64,000 bases of DNA from contig NZ_SHKY01000001.1 of assembly GCF_004217545.1 (NCBI RefSeq), positions 1,426,001-1,490,000 on the forward strand, in the 5' to 3' direction. The stretch comes from Krasilnikovia cinnamomea. GTDB lineage: Bacteria > Actinomycetota > Actinomycetes > Mycobacteriales > Micromonosporaceae. This document shows positions 52,780 through 61,790 of the stretch, one piece after another. Each line of letters starts with the position of its first letter. The stretch's first letter is position 1. The notes under the pieces were generated by a model, which did not search any database, was not told the DNA's origin, and was given only the letters and a program-made list of their open reading frames with translations. The position numbers were made by a program, and so were the translations under genes.

Positions 52780-53691
52780 GTGGCTCGGGTGAGCATCGTC
52801 CGCCGCCTGCGGCCGCCGGAGCGGTACCGGTTCGCCGGGTCCGTCGGCGCCCTCACCCTGGGCCGGCAGGATCCCTGCGGCCACTTCGTGGGCGAAGGCT
52901 TCTGGCTCGCGGCCCGGACCCCGGACGGCCCCGGCACCCTGCATCTCTCCCCGGCCGGCGGCGAGCTGGCCGCCGAGGCGTACGGGCCGGGCGCGGCGTG
53001 GCTGGCCGAGCGCGCCGACGCCGTCGCGGGCCTGCGTGACGACGTGACCGGCTTCGCCCCGCTGGCGGCCGCGCATCCGGTGGTGGCCCGGCTGGCGGTC
53101 ACCTTCCACGGGCTGCGGATGCCCGCCACGGGGCTGGTCTTTCCCCGGCTGCTGCGGGCGATCCTGGAACAGAAGGTGACCGGCCGGGAGGCACATCGGG
53201 CGTACCGGGCGATCTGCCGCCATTTCGGCGAGCCGGCGCCGGGTCCCGTGCCGTTGCTGCTGCCGCCCGATCCGGCGGCGGTGGCGGCCACCCCGTACTG
53301 GACGTTTCACCCGTTCGGGGTCGAGCAGCGGCGCACCCAGGCGTTGCTGCGCGCGGCTCAGGCCGCGGCGCGGCTGGAGCGGTGCGTGGACGGCGCGGAG
53401 GCGACCCGCCGGATGACCGCGATCCCCGGCATCGGCCCGTGGACCGCCGCCGAGGTCGTCCGGGTCGCGTACGGGGACCCCGACGCGGTGAGCGTGGGCG
53501 ACTTTCACATTCCGAACACGGTGGCCTGGGCGCTGGCCGGGGAGGCGCGCGGCACGGACGCCCGGATGCTGGAGTTGCTGGAACCGTTCCCGGGTCACCG
53601 CGGCCGGGTGTGCGAGCTGCTGGCGGCGGGCGGGATCGGGGCTCCCCGGTTCGGCCCGCGCATGCCGGTCCGCTCGTTCGCCCGGTTCTGA
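52780..53691 (+). CDS. AlkA-type DNA-3-methyladenine glycosylase (HhH-GPD)
   Basis: 303 residues from the GTG at 52780 (GTG 52789 and an upstream ATG at 52717 are possible). The HhH-GPD domain is clear: LLRAILEQKVTGREAHRAY, then the helix-hairpin-helix MTAIPGIGPWTAAEVVRVAYGD and the catalytic Asp in VSVGDFHIPN. AlkA-type enzymes remove alkylated purines. The first 90 residues match the AlkA N-terminal sheet in length. It is divergent from the HerA-like gene. Confidence 0.9.
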   Translation: MARVSIVRRLRPPERYRFAGSVGALTLGRQDPCGHFVGEGFWLAARTPDGPGTLHLSPAGGELAAEAYGPGAAWLAERADAVAGLRDDVTGFAPLAAAHPVVARLAVTFHGLRMPATGLVFPRLLRAILEQKVTGREAHRAYRAICRHFGEPAPGPVPLLLPPDPAAVAATPYWTFHPFGVEQRRTQALLRAAQAAARLERCVDGAEATRRMTAIPGIGPWTAAEVVRVAYGDPDAVSVGDFHIPNTVAWALAGEARGTDARMLELLEPFPGHRGRVCELLAAGGIGAPRFGPRMPVRSFARF

Positions 53692-53863
53692 ACGCGGCCG
53701 GGGTGCACGTCGAGCCGGGTGCGGCGAGCCGTGTCCAGGAGGGGCGGGCCGCGCCGGTTTTTCGAATCCACGCGGCCGTGATCTGCCTGCCGAGGGGTGG
53801 GCGGCGCGCACGGTCGCTACCGTGTGCGACGGAGATCGATTCGCCGAGGGGCGTGGAGCTGTC

Positions 53864-55150
53864 GTGAGTGGCATAGGCGGGCAGATCGTGCTCGTGCTCG
53901 TACTGGTGCTGGTCAACGCGGTCTTTTCGGGCAGCGAGATGGCACTGGTGTCGTTGCGCGACGGCCAGGTCCAGCGGCTGGAACGGATGTCGCGGCGCGG
54001 CCGCGTCCTGGCGCGGCTGGCCCGCGACCCGAACCGCTTCCTGGCCACGATCCAGATCGGCATCACCCTGGCCGGGTTCCTGGCCTCGGCGTTCGCCGCC
54101 GTGTCGCTGGCCGAACCGCTCATCGAGCCGCTGAGCTTCCTCGGCGCCGCGGCGCGGCCGACCGCGATCGTGCTGGTCACGGTCGTGTTGACGTTCGTCA
54201 CGCTGGTGTTCGGGGAACTGGCACCGAAGCGGATCGCCATGCAGCGTACGGAGAGCTGGGCGCTGCTGGTGGCGCGCCCGCTGGACGTCCTGTCGACGAT
54301 CAGCCGCCCGGCGGTGTGGCTGCTCAGCGTCGCCACCGACCTCGCGGTACGGCTGGCCGGGGCGGACCCGAAGGCGCAGCGCGAGGAGGTGACCACGGAG
54401 GAGATCCGGGACATGGTCGCCGCCCGCCAGGAGTTCTCGGCGGAGCAGCGCACGATCATCAGCGGCGCGTTCGAGATCGCCGACCGCATCCTGCGCGAGA
54501 TCCTGGTGCCCCGGCGCGACGTGCTGACCCTGCCGACGGGCATCGAGGCGCACCAGGCGCTGCGGATGCTCATGGACGGGGGCCATTCCCGCGCGCCGGT
54601 GGTGGGCCCGGCCGGTCTGGACGACGTGCTCGGCGTGGTGCACCTGCGCGATCTGATCGACGCGCGAGGCCCGGCCGACGCGGTGGCCCGGCCGGGGATG
54701 TTCCTGCCCGAGACGCTGCGGGTCTCCGACGCGCTGCGCCAGTTGCGGGCCGAGCGCCAGCAGCTGGCCATGGTGGTGGACGAGCGCGGCGCCATCGACG
54801 GCATCATCACGATGGAGGACCTGGTCGAGGAGATCGTCGGCGAGATCTACGACGAGACGGACCGCGACGTGCAGGCGGTGGTCCGCGAACCGGACGGGGC
54901 GCTGCTGACGCCGGGTTCGTTCCCGATCCACGACCTGCCCGACATCGGCTTCGACGCGTCCACCCCGGACGAGGGCGACTACACCACGATCGCGGGCATG
55001 GTGCTGGCCGCGCTCGGCCACATCCCGACGGAGCCGGGCGAGGTGGTGACGTTGCCGCAGTTCACCGTGGAGGTGGTCGAGGTGACGGGCCGCGCCATCA
55101 CCCGGGTCCGCCTGCGCGAGCTGCCCCGCGAGGACGAACCGGACGCCTGA
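53864..55150 (+). CDS. CNNM/CorC (hemolysin C family) transporter-like protein
   Basis: 428 residues from the GTG at 53864, with GGAG six bases upstream. A DUF21/CNNM membrane domain (about 1-190) opens IVLVLVLVLVNAVFSGSEMAL and includes TIQIGITLAGFLASAFAAVSL and TLVFGELAPKRIAMQRTE. A CBS pair follows (ILREILVPRRDVLTL and DDVLGVVHLRDLID), then the CorC/HlyC C-terminal domain with GDYTTIAGMVLAALGHIP. CNNM proteins transport or regulate magnesium and cobalt; hemolysis is not implied. It is monocistronic as far as seen. Confidence 0.92.
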   Translation: MSGIGGQIVLVLVLVLVNAVFSGSEMALVSLRDGQVQRLERMSRRGRVLARLARDPNRFLATIQIGITLAGFLASAFAAVSLAEPLIEPLSFLGAAARPTAIVLVTVVLTFVTLVFGELAPKRIAMQRTESWALLVARPLDVLSTISRPAVWLLSVATDLAVRLAGADPKAQREEVTTEEIRDMVAARQEFSAEQRTIISGAFEIADRILREILVPRRDVLTLPTGIEAHQALRMLMDGGHSRAPVVGPAGLDDVLGVVHLRDLIDARGPADAVARPGMFLPETLRVSDALRQLRAERQQLAMVVDERGAIDGIITMEDLVEEIVGEIYDETDRDVQAVVREPDGALLTPGSFPIHDLPDIGFDASTPDEGDYTTIAGMVLAALGHIPTEPGEVVTLPQFTVEVVEVTGRAITRVRLRELPREDEPDA

Positions 55151-55279
55151 CGCGGGGGCCGTTCACCCGTGCGGGGGATGATCGCGGCGATTGTGGCCTT
55201 CCCGGGCATTGGGGGCGAGCCGGGACGGTCACTAGGCTCGCGGTGACCGTGTGCGACCGCTGTGTGAGGTGGACCCGTC

Positions 55280-55858
55280 GTGACGAACAGCAACCCCGCC
55301 TCGCCGGAAGCGTACGAGTACCTGGACGGCGTCGCCCTGGGCGAACGCGAGCGGCTCTCGGCCGTGCGCCGCTATCAGCTGGTGGATCAACCGGCCGAGG
55401 AGGCGTACGTGCGGGTCGCGTTCGTCGCGGGCGCCGTGTTCGACACTCCGGTCGCGACGGTGTCGCTGGTCGAGCAGGACCGGGTCTGGCTGGCCGGGTG
55501 CGTGGGGCTGTCCGGGGTCCGCGAGGTCGGCAAGGAGCCGGGCCTGTGCGCCTCGGTCATCCAGCAGGACGACGTGTACGTGATCAACAACGCGGCGGTG
55601 GACCCCCGCACGCTGGCCCATCCCCTGGTCCGCGGCGAGCTGGGGTTGCGTTTCTACGCCGCCGCGCCGATCCGCACGCATGACGGGCACCGCCTCGGCA
55701 CGGTGAACGTGATCGACAACCGCCCGCGCGAGGCGAGCCCCCGCCAGCTGGCGGCGCTGGAGCACCTGGCCGCGATGGTGGCCGACGAGCTGGAGCTGCG
55801 ACTCATGGTGGTGCGCAGCGCGGCGGCGGAGCGGCGGATGCGCGAGAACGTTCACTAG
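55280..55858 (+). CDS. GAF-domain protein
   Basis: 192 residues from a GTG after GAGGTGGACC. A single GAF domain spans most of the length: LSAVRRYQLVDQPAEEAYVR, VATVSLVEQDRVWLAGCVG, GLCASVIQQDDVYVINNAAVD and LRFYAAAPIRTHDGHRLGTVNV. The closing helix is ALEHLAAMVADELELRLMVV. GAF domains of this free-standing type sense small molecules or redox; the conserved Cys in GLCASV and LAGCVG could be redox-active. It lies 129 bp after the CNNM gene on the same strand. Output partner unknown. Confidence 0.87.
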   Translation: MTNSNPASPEAYEYLDGVALGERERLSAVRRYQLVDQPAEEAYVRVAFVAGAVFDTPVATVSLVEQDRVWLAGCVGLSGVREVGKEPGLCASVIQQDDVYVINNAAVDPRTLAHPLVRGELGLRFYAAAPIRTHDGHRLGTVNVIDNRPREASPRQLAALEHLAAMVADELELRLMVVRSAAAERRMRENVH

Positions 55859-56341
55859 GACACGTTCGAGTGGGGTCGGAACCGGTTCCGCAACCCCTGC
55901 GGGGCGCCAGGTTCACGTGTCGCCCCTTTACCCAAATATGGATGAATAGGGACAGCCGACCCCGGACAACACGGCATCACCATGGTGCGCGGCGGCTCCG
56001 GAGCCCGCTGGACAGCCGTGGATCGGGGACGTCGGAGACCGGGCCGGTGCGACCCGGACGCTCCGGGCGAGTCACGCGCATCATTTTGTCCTTAGTGTCC
56101 CGAAAAGTCGCTCGGCTGGATCGACACTTCGTCGAGCTGCGTAACCCCGGCAAGCTATCGACATTGTTCGAACAGTGCAGCTCAGACCGGGAGCGAGGGT
56201 TTCCGCACGGTCACGCAATCGAACCGTCCACCTCGCATGTTGCTACCTAGCAGGTTTTCGTGGATCCTGGAGTGCAAAGCGGTCACTCGGTACGAAACCC
56301 CGACCCCGTCCCGGGTCCGCTTCATCCCCGAGGAGGGCGCA
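55859..56341. other. 483-bp region without a supported gene
   Basis: The DNA is less GC-biased than its surroundings, with AT-rich patches such as CCAAATATGGATGAATAGGG at about 55932-55951 and ATTTTGTCCTTAGTG near 56083-56097. Short frames lack ribosome sites and family features. It must hold the promoter of the small gene at 56342. No RNA fold that I can name. Confidence 0.45.
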
Positions 56342-56623
56342 ATGGTCACCACCAACCAGCGCCACATGATTCGAACCCAGGTCCGGCTCGTCGACCCCGA
56401 GGGCACCTCGCGGGTCACGGCGTGCCGGGACGTGTCCCCGGCCCGGCGGCGCCGGCGGCACGCTCAGTGCCGGACCCGGCCGGTTCGCCGGATCGTCCGC
56501 GTGGCGATCGCATCGCGGTCCGCAGCTCCGCGGTGGCTCGTTTACATGCAGGTCGTGCTCGGCGTGGGCGCCTCGCTGGTGACCATCGCCCGGACGCTGA
56601 TCGAGCTGTTCCACCGCCACTGA
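56342..56623 (+). CDS. Small basic protein with C-terminal membrane helix
   Basis: 93 residues from the ATG at 56342, with a strong GAGGAGGGC ribosome site; the longer frame upstream lacks one. The N-terminal two thirds are basic and Arg-rich (PARRRRRHAQCRTRPVRRIV). The C-terminal end has one hydrophobic helix (WLVYMQVVLGVGASLVTIA). I recognise no family. The ribosome site and the helix argue that it is real. Confidence 0.55.
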   Translation: MVTTNQRHMIRTQVRLVDPEGTSRVTACRDVSPARRRRRHAQCRTRPVRRIVRVAIASRSAAPRWLVYMQVVLGVGASLVTIARTLIELFHRH

Positions 56624-56863
56624 ACGGCCGCGGTCCACTCGGAGCGGTCATTGCGGACAGCGTCGGCGAGACCAGCGAAGTACGAACTGGACTGCGCAAA
56701 TTAGCCACCCGACGGTCGGATAGCCGACAGAAAACTTTGCCAGCGTCCGTACCGGGAACCCGGTTTTATGGGGTTTCATGCCCTTAAATCCCCTAGCTTC
56801 GGACGATCTCGAACCCCACACTGAGTCCGTCCGGCACCGCTCCGCCTCTGCTGGGGGGTTCGC

Positions 56864-57100
56864 ATGACGAACGACCCGAGTTCCGCCGTGAGTGTCGCAT
56901 CAATCGTGACGGCCGCTACCGTCGTCGCCATCGGCTACCGCCTCGGCCGCGCACACGCCGCGTGGCGCGACGTCGGCTCCGCCAAGCGGGACGTCCCGGC
57001 CAAGCGCCGCATCGCCTGGGGACAGACCCGGGGGCTGCTCCTGGCAGGACTGGTCGTCGTGGCCATCCTGCTGGCCACCGCCTACGAAGCCACGCACTGA
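56864..57100 (+). CDS. Small two-helix membrane protein
   Basis: 78 residues from the ATG at 56864, preceded by GGGGGG. It has two hydrophobic segments (SVASIVTAATVVAIGYRL and GLLLAGLVVVAILLATAYE) separated by a basic loop (AKRDVPAKRRIAWGQTR). It looks like a small inner-membrane protein of unknown role. It lies 240 bp after the other small gene. Confidence 0.65.
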   Translation: MTNDPSSAVSVASIVTAATVVAIGYRLGRAHAAWRDVGSAKRDVPAKRRIAWGQTRGLLLAGLVVVAILLATAYEATH

Positions 57101-57188
57101 AGCGGCCCGGGCCGGTCCGCCAACCCACCTCGCACCCGCACGGACTCCGCGGGGCATCAGCACGCTCGTGGGCTCGCGGCAGGTCCGG

Positions 57189-58307
57189 TCAGCCCAGTTG
57201 CTGCCACCAGCCATCCACCGCGGGCGGGTCGTCCACATCGACCCGCTCGCCGGGCCGCGGCACGGCGAGCCGTACGTCTCGCGCCTTCGCCTCGGCCCAG
57301 GCACGGTCGGCGGGCTCCGCCCAGTCGTGCAGCGCCAGGTTGAACGTCGCCCAGTGCACGGGGATCATCAGGCCGCCGCGCACGTCCACATGGGTCGCCA
57401 CCCCGTCCTCGGGAAGCATGTGGATGTCCGGCCACGCCTCGCCGTACGCGCCGATCTGCACCAGCGTCACGTCGAACGGCCCGTGCCGCTCGCCGATCTC
57501 GGCGAAGCCCGGGAAGTAGCCCGTGTCGCCACTGTAGAACGCCCTGCGGGTCGGCCCGGCGATCACCCAGGACGCCCACAACGTCTCGTCGCGGGCGAAG
57601 CCACGCCCGGAGAAGTGCCGGGCCGCGGTGGCGACGAACTCGACACCGGCGACGGTCACCCGCTCGTCCCAGTCCAGCTCGACGATGCGGGCGGCGGGCA
57701 CGCCCCACCGCTCCAGGTGGGCGCCCACCCCCAGCGGCACCAGGAACGGCGCCGACTGCAGGTCGACGAGGTTGCGGACCGTCGCCATGTCCAGGTGGTC
57801 GTAGTGGTCGTGCGAGATCAGCACCGCGTCGATCGGCGGCAGGTCGCGCAGCGGGATCGGCGGCTCGTGCAGGCGCTTGGGCCCGACCAGCCGCGACGGG
57901 GAGCACCGGTCGCTCCAGACGGGGTCGAGCAGCACCCGGCGGCCGTCGATCTCCACGAGGGCGGACGAGTGGCCGTACCAGGTGACGAAGAGGCCGTCCG
58001 GGTCGCCGCCGGTGTCCGGGCGCAGCACCGGTACCGGGCCCGAGGGACGGCGCCGCGAGCGGTCGGTCATCGCCGCGGCCGCCACCCGCGGCACCCCCGC
58101 GGCCGTGAGTTCGATGGCCGGCACGGTGTTGCGGAACTTGCCGTCGAGGAACTGCGGCGAACGGTTCAGCCGGTCGCGGCGCTCCCCGCTGGCCCGGGCC
58201 CCGAGCTGGGCCGGAATGTCCCGGGCCGCCCACACCGCCGCCGCGCCCAGCGCCAGGGCCACCCACATCCCGGTACGCCCCCGGCGCTCGCTCGCCTGCT
58301 TCGCCAT
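57189..58307 (-). CDS. Metallo-beta-lactamase-fold hydrolase (NAPE-PLD/UlaG-like)
   Basis: 372 residues from the ATG at 58307 with AGGGGG upstream; the frame goes to 58394. An N-terminal helix (MWVALALGAAAVWA) may anchor it. The metal site is SHDHYDHLD, with further ligands in AARHFSGRG, FYSGDTGYFPGFAE and MIPVHWATFNLALH. The domain begins VTWYGHSSALVEIDGRRVLLD. This order matches the NAPE-PLD-like/L-ascorbate-lactonase-like MBL group, which includes phospholipase D-type and other hydrolases. The substrate is unknown. It is divergent from the dGTPase gene. Confidence 0.88.
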   Translation of the reverse strand: MAKQASERRGRTGMWVALALGAAAVWAARDIPAQLGARASGERRDRLNRSPQFLDGKFRNTVPAIELTAAGVPRVAAAAMTDRSRRRPSGPVPVLRPDTGGDPDGLFVTWYGHSSALVEIDGRRVLLDPVWSDRCSPSRLVGPKRLHEPPIPLRDLPPIDAVLISHDHYDHLDMATVRNLVDLQSAPFLVPLGVGAHLERWGVPAARIVELDWDERVTVAGVEFVATAARHFSGRGFARDETLWASWVIAGPTRRAFYSGDTGYFPGFAEIGERHGPFDVTLVQIGAYGEAWPDIHMLPEDGVATHVDVRGGLMIPVHWATFNLALHDWAEPADRAWAEAKARDVRLAVPRPGERVDVDDPPAVDGWWQQLG

Positions 58308-58444
58308 CCGCAAGGTCCCCCTTCTCATGCCCGGTTCACAAGTCTGACTGTCGGCGGCCACCCCGCGCCAGCGACGGAATGGGATCTCCGTCACCGTGGG
58401 TGGATCTCCCCGGGACGCACCGCCGTCGGCGTACCCTCGCGCCC

Positions 58445-59935
58445 ATGGATGATCCGCGCGCCCGGCGCCTGTTCGGCGAGAGCCTCGTCGCCCCGGGCGA
58501 CCTCGCGGCCAGCCCCTTCCGGGTGGACCGCGACCGGATCGTCAGCTCACCGTTCTTCGCCCGCCTGGCCGGGGTCACGCAGGTGATCAGCCCGGGCGGG
58601 GCGGGCCTGCTGGTGCACAACCGGCTCACCCACAGCCTGAAGGTGGCGCAGGTCGGCCGGGCCGTCGCCGAGCGCCTCGCCGCCGACCCCCGGTACGCCG
58701 ACCTGCTGGAGAAGCTGGGCGGCTGCGACCCGGACGTGGTCGAGGCGGCGGCCCTGGCCCACGACCTCGGCCACCCCCCGTTCGGCCACCTGGGCGAGCG
58801 GGTGCTGGACCAGCTCGCCCGGCAGCGGCTGCGCCTGCGCGACGGGTTCGAGGGCAACGCGCAGTCGTACCGCATCGTGACCAGCACCGAGATCCGCGGC
58901 CAGGCCACGATCGGGCTGAATCTCACGGCAGCCGTGCGGGCGGCGATCCTGAAGTACCCGTGGACCCGGCGCACCCACCCGGAGCCGCACCCGCGCTTCC
59001 TGGATCCGGCGCCGCGCGGGGCGGCCCCGCCGCCCGACGATCCCGAGGGCGGGTCGCTGAAGTTCGGGGCGTACTCGACGGAGATCACGGACGTGGTGCA
59101 GGCGCGGCTGCCGTTCGCGGGGCGGGTGGCCGACTGGCAGCAGACGCCCGAGGCGTCCGTGATGGACACCGCGGACGACATCGCGTACGCCATCCACGAT
59201 CTGGAGGACGTGCACCGGGTCGGGGTGCTGCAGCAGGGCGCGGTGGCGGCCGAGCTGATGGCGTGGCAGCGCGCGCCGCGGTGGGCGCTGGACGAAGACG
59301 CGCCGGACGAGCGCCGTCCCGGCAGCGCGATCGAGTCGCTGCGCCGCCAGTTGCGCCGCAAGGACGGCTGGATGGCCGACGACGACGCGTTCGCCGCGGC
59401 AGTCGAGCACGTCCGGGCCGAGCTGGTGGACGGGCTGCTGGCGGCGCCGTTCGACGGGTCGCTGGAGGCGGAGGCCCAGGTGGCGGCGTTCTCCGCGTCG
59501 TGGACCCGGCGGCTGGTCGAGTCGATCGAGGTGGTCGCGGAGCCCGCGGTGCGTTCGGGGCACGTGGCGCTCGCCCCGGCCCAGTGGCACGAGGTACAGA
59601 TCCTCAAGTTCGTGCAGAACCGGTTCGTACTGGCCCGCCCGGATCTGGCACTGCACCAGCGTGGCCAGGCCCGGCTGCTGGCGCAGCTGGTCGAGGCGCT
59701 GCTGGCCTGGCTCACCGACCCGGACGAGGCGGAACGGCTGCCCCGCCGGATCCGCGACCTGGTGGAGCTGGGCGAGGCGGAGCTGCCGGAGGGCACCCCG
59801 GACCGGATCGGCCGGGCGCGCGGCCGCGCGGTGATCGACTTCGTGGCGGCGCTCACGGACGGGCAGGCGGTGGGGCTGATGGAGGCCCTGTCCGGCCGGA
59901 CCCGCCAGCTCTGGACCGACGCGTTCGTTCTCTGA
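58445..59935 (+). CDS. dgt: Deoxyguanosinetriphosphate triphosphohydrolase
   Basis: 496 residues from the ATG at 58445. The HD-domain metal site is spread over LVHNRLTHSLKVAQ, AAALAHDLGHPPFGHLGE and the later VMDTADDIAYAIHDLED. Other family features are GFEGNAQSYRIVTSTE and AAILKYPWTR. The enzyme removes triphosphate from dGTP and perhaps other dNTPs, adjusting nucleotide pools. Length (about 500) matches the family. It stands alone, divergent from the MBL gene. Confidence 0.9.
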   Translation: MDDPRARRLFGESLVAPGDLAASPFRVDRDRIVSSPFFARLAGVTQVISPGGAGLLVHNRLTHSLKVAQVGRAVAERLAADPRYADLLEKLGGCDPDVVEAAALAHDLGHPPFGHLGERVLDQLARQRLRLRDGFEGNAQSYRIVTSTEIRGQATIGLNLTAAVRAAILKYPWTRRTHPEPHPRFLDPAPRGAAPPPDDPEGGSLKFGAYSTEITDVVQARLPFAGRVADWQQTPEASVMDTADDIAYAIHDLEDVHRVGVLQQGAVAAELMAWQRAPRWALDEDAPDERRPGSAIESLRRQLRRKDGWMADDDAFAAAVEHVRAELVDGLLAAPFDGSLEAEAQVAAFSASWTRRLVESIEVVAEPAVRSGHVALAPAQWHEVQILKFVQNRFVLARPDLALHQRGQARLLAQLVEALLAWLTDPDEAERLPRRIRDLVELGEAELPEGTPDRIGRARGRAVIDFVAALTDGQAVGLMEALSGRTRQLWTDAFVL

Positions 59936-59988
59936 CCCCAGCACTGCCCTCGTTCCGCCGTGGGTGAACACTGCCCTGCAACGCCTGC

Positions 59989-60017
59989 AACGGTGTAATC
60001 ATGTAATCAACACCGTT
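59989..60017 (+). promoter_or_regulatory. Inverted-repeat operator upstream of the putative RHH gene
   Basis: The 8-bp arms AACGGTGT (59989-59996) and ACACCGTT (60010-60017) are perfect complements and flank GTAATCA-type direct repeats. It ends 12 bp before the start of the 184-residue gene. This fits autoregulation by a dimeric DNA-binding protein. Confidence 0.6.
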
Positions 60018-60029
60018 CAGGAGGTCGAG

Positions 60030-60584
60030 ATGCGCTACCGAGCCGCCCCTCCCGGGGCCCGCAGCGAACCCCCACCCGCCGACGACGCCGCCGGTTGGAT
60101 CACCGGCGCGGTGCCCGACGGCTGGTTCACCGAGCCACCCCAGGTCGTCATCGACCGCGACGAGATCATCATCTGGGGCCGGCTGCCCGTACCCGAACTG
60201 GCCGCCGACGCCACCGACGCCGACCGGGCCGCCGCCCAGACCGGGCGCATCCACCAGTTCCGGGAGGACACCCGCGACGCCCGGATCCGGGTCGCCCAGC
60301 AGGTCGAGCACCGGTACCAGCGCAAGGTGGCCTGGGGCGCCCGGTGCGGCGACGCGGAGCAGCTGTACACCCACCTCGCCGCGCCGGTGATGACCCGGCT
60401 GCGCCAGCCGGAACGGCAGGTGCTGGACACCCTTGTGGACGCGGGCGTCGCCCGGTCCCGCTCCGAGGCGCTCGCCTGGTGCGTCCGGCTGACCGGCGAA
60501 CACACCACCGAGTGGCTCGCCGGCCTGCGCGACGCGATGACCCGGGTGGACGAGTTGCGCCGGCAGGGCCCGGACACCGTCTGA
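60030..60584 (+). CDS. Putative ribbon-helix-helix-like DNA-binding protein
   Basis: 184 residues from the ATG at 60030, with AGGAGG six bases upstream. The N-terminal half is a mixed charged region including WITGAVPDGWFTEPPQVVIDRDEI and a coiled-coil-like stretch with REDTRDARIRVAQQ. The C-terminal part (QPERQVLDTLVDAGVARSRS then EALAWCVRLTGEH) resembles the RHH strand-helix-helix pattern, in which a VDxGxxxSRSEAL-type helix dimerises. The inverted repeat just upstream supports autoregulation. The match is weak and pattern-based. The following kinase gene is 42 bp downstream. Confidence 0.65.
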   Translation: MRYRAAPPGARSEPPPADDAAGWITGAVPDGWFTEPPQVVIDRDEIIIWGRLPVPELAADATDADRAAAQTGRIHQFREDTRDARIRVAQQVEHRYQRKVAWGARCGDAEQLYTHLAAPVMTRLRQPERQVLDTLVDAGVARSRSEALAWCVRLTGEHTTEWLAGLRDAMTRVDELRRQGPDTV

Positions 60585-60626
60585 AATCCCGTGGGCCCGC
60601 GCGGAGCGGATCAATAGAGTGGCGGT

Positions 60627-61373
60627 GTGCTACGCCAGGTGACCGCCGTCCGCTATGTGACCCCGCTGCGTGAGGGTGGGTCCCTGCCCGGCATCGTGGA
60701 GGCCGACGACCTCGGCACGTACGTGCTGAAGTTCCGCGGCGCCGGGCAGGGCCCCAAGGCGCTGGTCGCCGAGGTGATCGCGGGCGAGCTGGCCCGCCGC
60801 CTGGACCTGCCGGTGCCCGAGCTCGTCGTCGCCGGGCTGGACCCGGTGGTCGCCCGCGCCGAGCCCGACGAAGAGGTGCAGGAGCTGCTCAAGGCCAGCG
60901 CCGGCGACAACCTCGGCATGGACTACCTGCCGGGCGCGCTCGGCTACGACCCGATGGCGCATCCGGTCGAAGCGGGGCTGGCGTCGCGCGTGCTGTGCTT
61001 CGATGCGTTCGTGGAGAATGTGGACCGCAGCTGGCGCAACCCGAACCTGCTGCAGTGGCACGGCGCGCTGTGGCTCATCGACCACGGCGCGGCGCTGTAC
61101 TTCCACCACAACTGGGCGCGGGCCGCGGCGGTGGTGCACCGGGCGTACCCGTGGGAGGACCACGTGCTGCGCCCGTACGCGACCGCGCTCGGGGACGCCG
61201 GTGCCGAGCTGGCCGCACGGCTCACCCCGCAGCTGCTGGCGGAGGTGCTCGCGCTGGTGCCGGACGAGTGGCTGGCGGAGTTCGACTTCGCCGAGCCCGC
61301 CGACGCGCGCGCCGCGTACCTCGAACATCTCAGTGCCCGCGCCGCCGCGCCCGCCGCCTGGCTGCCCGCGTGA
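60627..61373 (+). CDS. HipA-like kinase-fold protein
   Basis: 248 residues from a GTG. The HipA/PI4-kinase-like fold is suggested by GTYVLKFRGAGQGPKALVAEVIAG (ATP-loop region), the catalytic DAFVENVDRSWRNPNLLQW, and LWLIDHGAALYFHHNW, the metal-binding Asp being in the last. No HipB-like antitoxin gene precedes it. Instead the next gene is a DUF3037 protein whose start overlaps its stop. The target is unknown; growth inhibition by phosphorylation, as for HipA, is possible but unproven. Confidence 0.82.
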   Translation: MLRQVTAVRYVTPLREGGSLPGIVEADDLGTYVLKFRGAGQGPKALVAEVIAGELARRLDLPVPELVVAGLDPVVARAEPDEEVQELLKASAGDNLGMDYLPGALGYDPMAHPVEAGLASRVLCFDAFVENVDRSWRNPNLLQWHGALWLIDHGAALYFHHNWARAAAVVHRAYPWEDHVLRPYATALGDAGAELAARLTPQLLAEVLALVPDEWLAEFDFAEPADARAAYLEHLSARAAAPAAWLPA

Positions 61374-61738
61374 AGGTCCCCTACGAGTACGCGATCATCC
61401 GCGCCGTCCCCCGGGTCGAGCGCGGTGAGCTGATCAACGTCGGGGTGCTGCTCTACTGCCAGCGGCGCGACTTCCTGGCCGCCCGTACCCATCTGCACGA
61501 CGAACGGCTGCTGGCGCTCGATCCGGACGCCGACGCGGCCGGAGTGCGCGCCGCCCTGACCGGGTGGGAGGCGACCTGCGCGGGCGGCGGGGCGGCGGCG
61601 GCCATGTCGCCGGGCGAACGGTTCCGCTGGCTGGTGGCGCCGCGCAGCACGATCCTGCAGGCGGGGCCCGTACACATGGGCCTGGCCGAGGATCCGGCCG
61701 CCGAGCTGGACCGGCTGGTCGAGCTGCTCGTGCGGTAA
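61370..61738 (+). CDS. DUF3037 protein
   Basis: 122 residues from the GTG at 61370, overlapping the kinase stop as GTGA. DUF3037 pattern: YEYAIIRAVPRVERGELINVG, then VLLYCQRRDFLAAR, and FRWLVAPRSTILQAGPVHMG. This family commonly sits directly after HipA-like kinases in actinobacteria and may be the partner that controls the kinase (inference). No catalytic motif is visible. Confidence 0.87.
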   Translation: MKVPYEYAIIRAVPRVERGELINVGVLLYCQRRDFLAARTHLHDERLLALDPDADAAGVRAALTGWEATCAGGGAAAAMSPGERFRWLVAPRSTILQAGPVHMGLAEDPAAELDRLVELLVR

Positions 61739-61790
61739 GCGGCGCGGCGGAATGCCTCGCCGGGCACGTCCGGGCAGGCAGACTGTGCCG

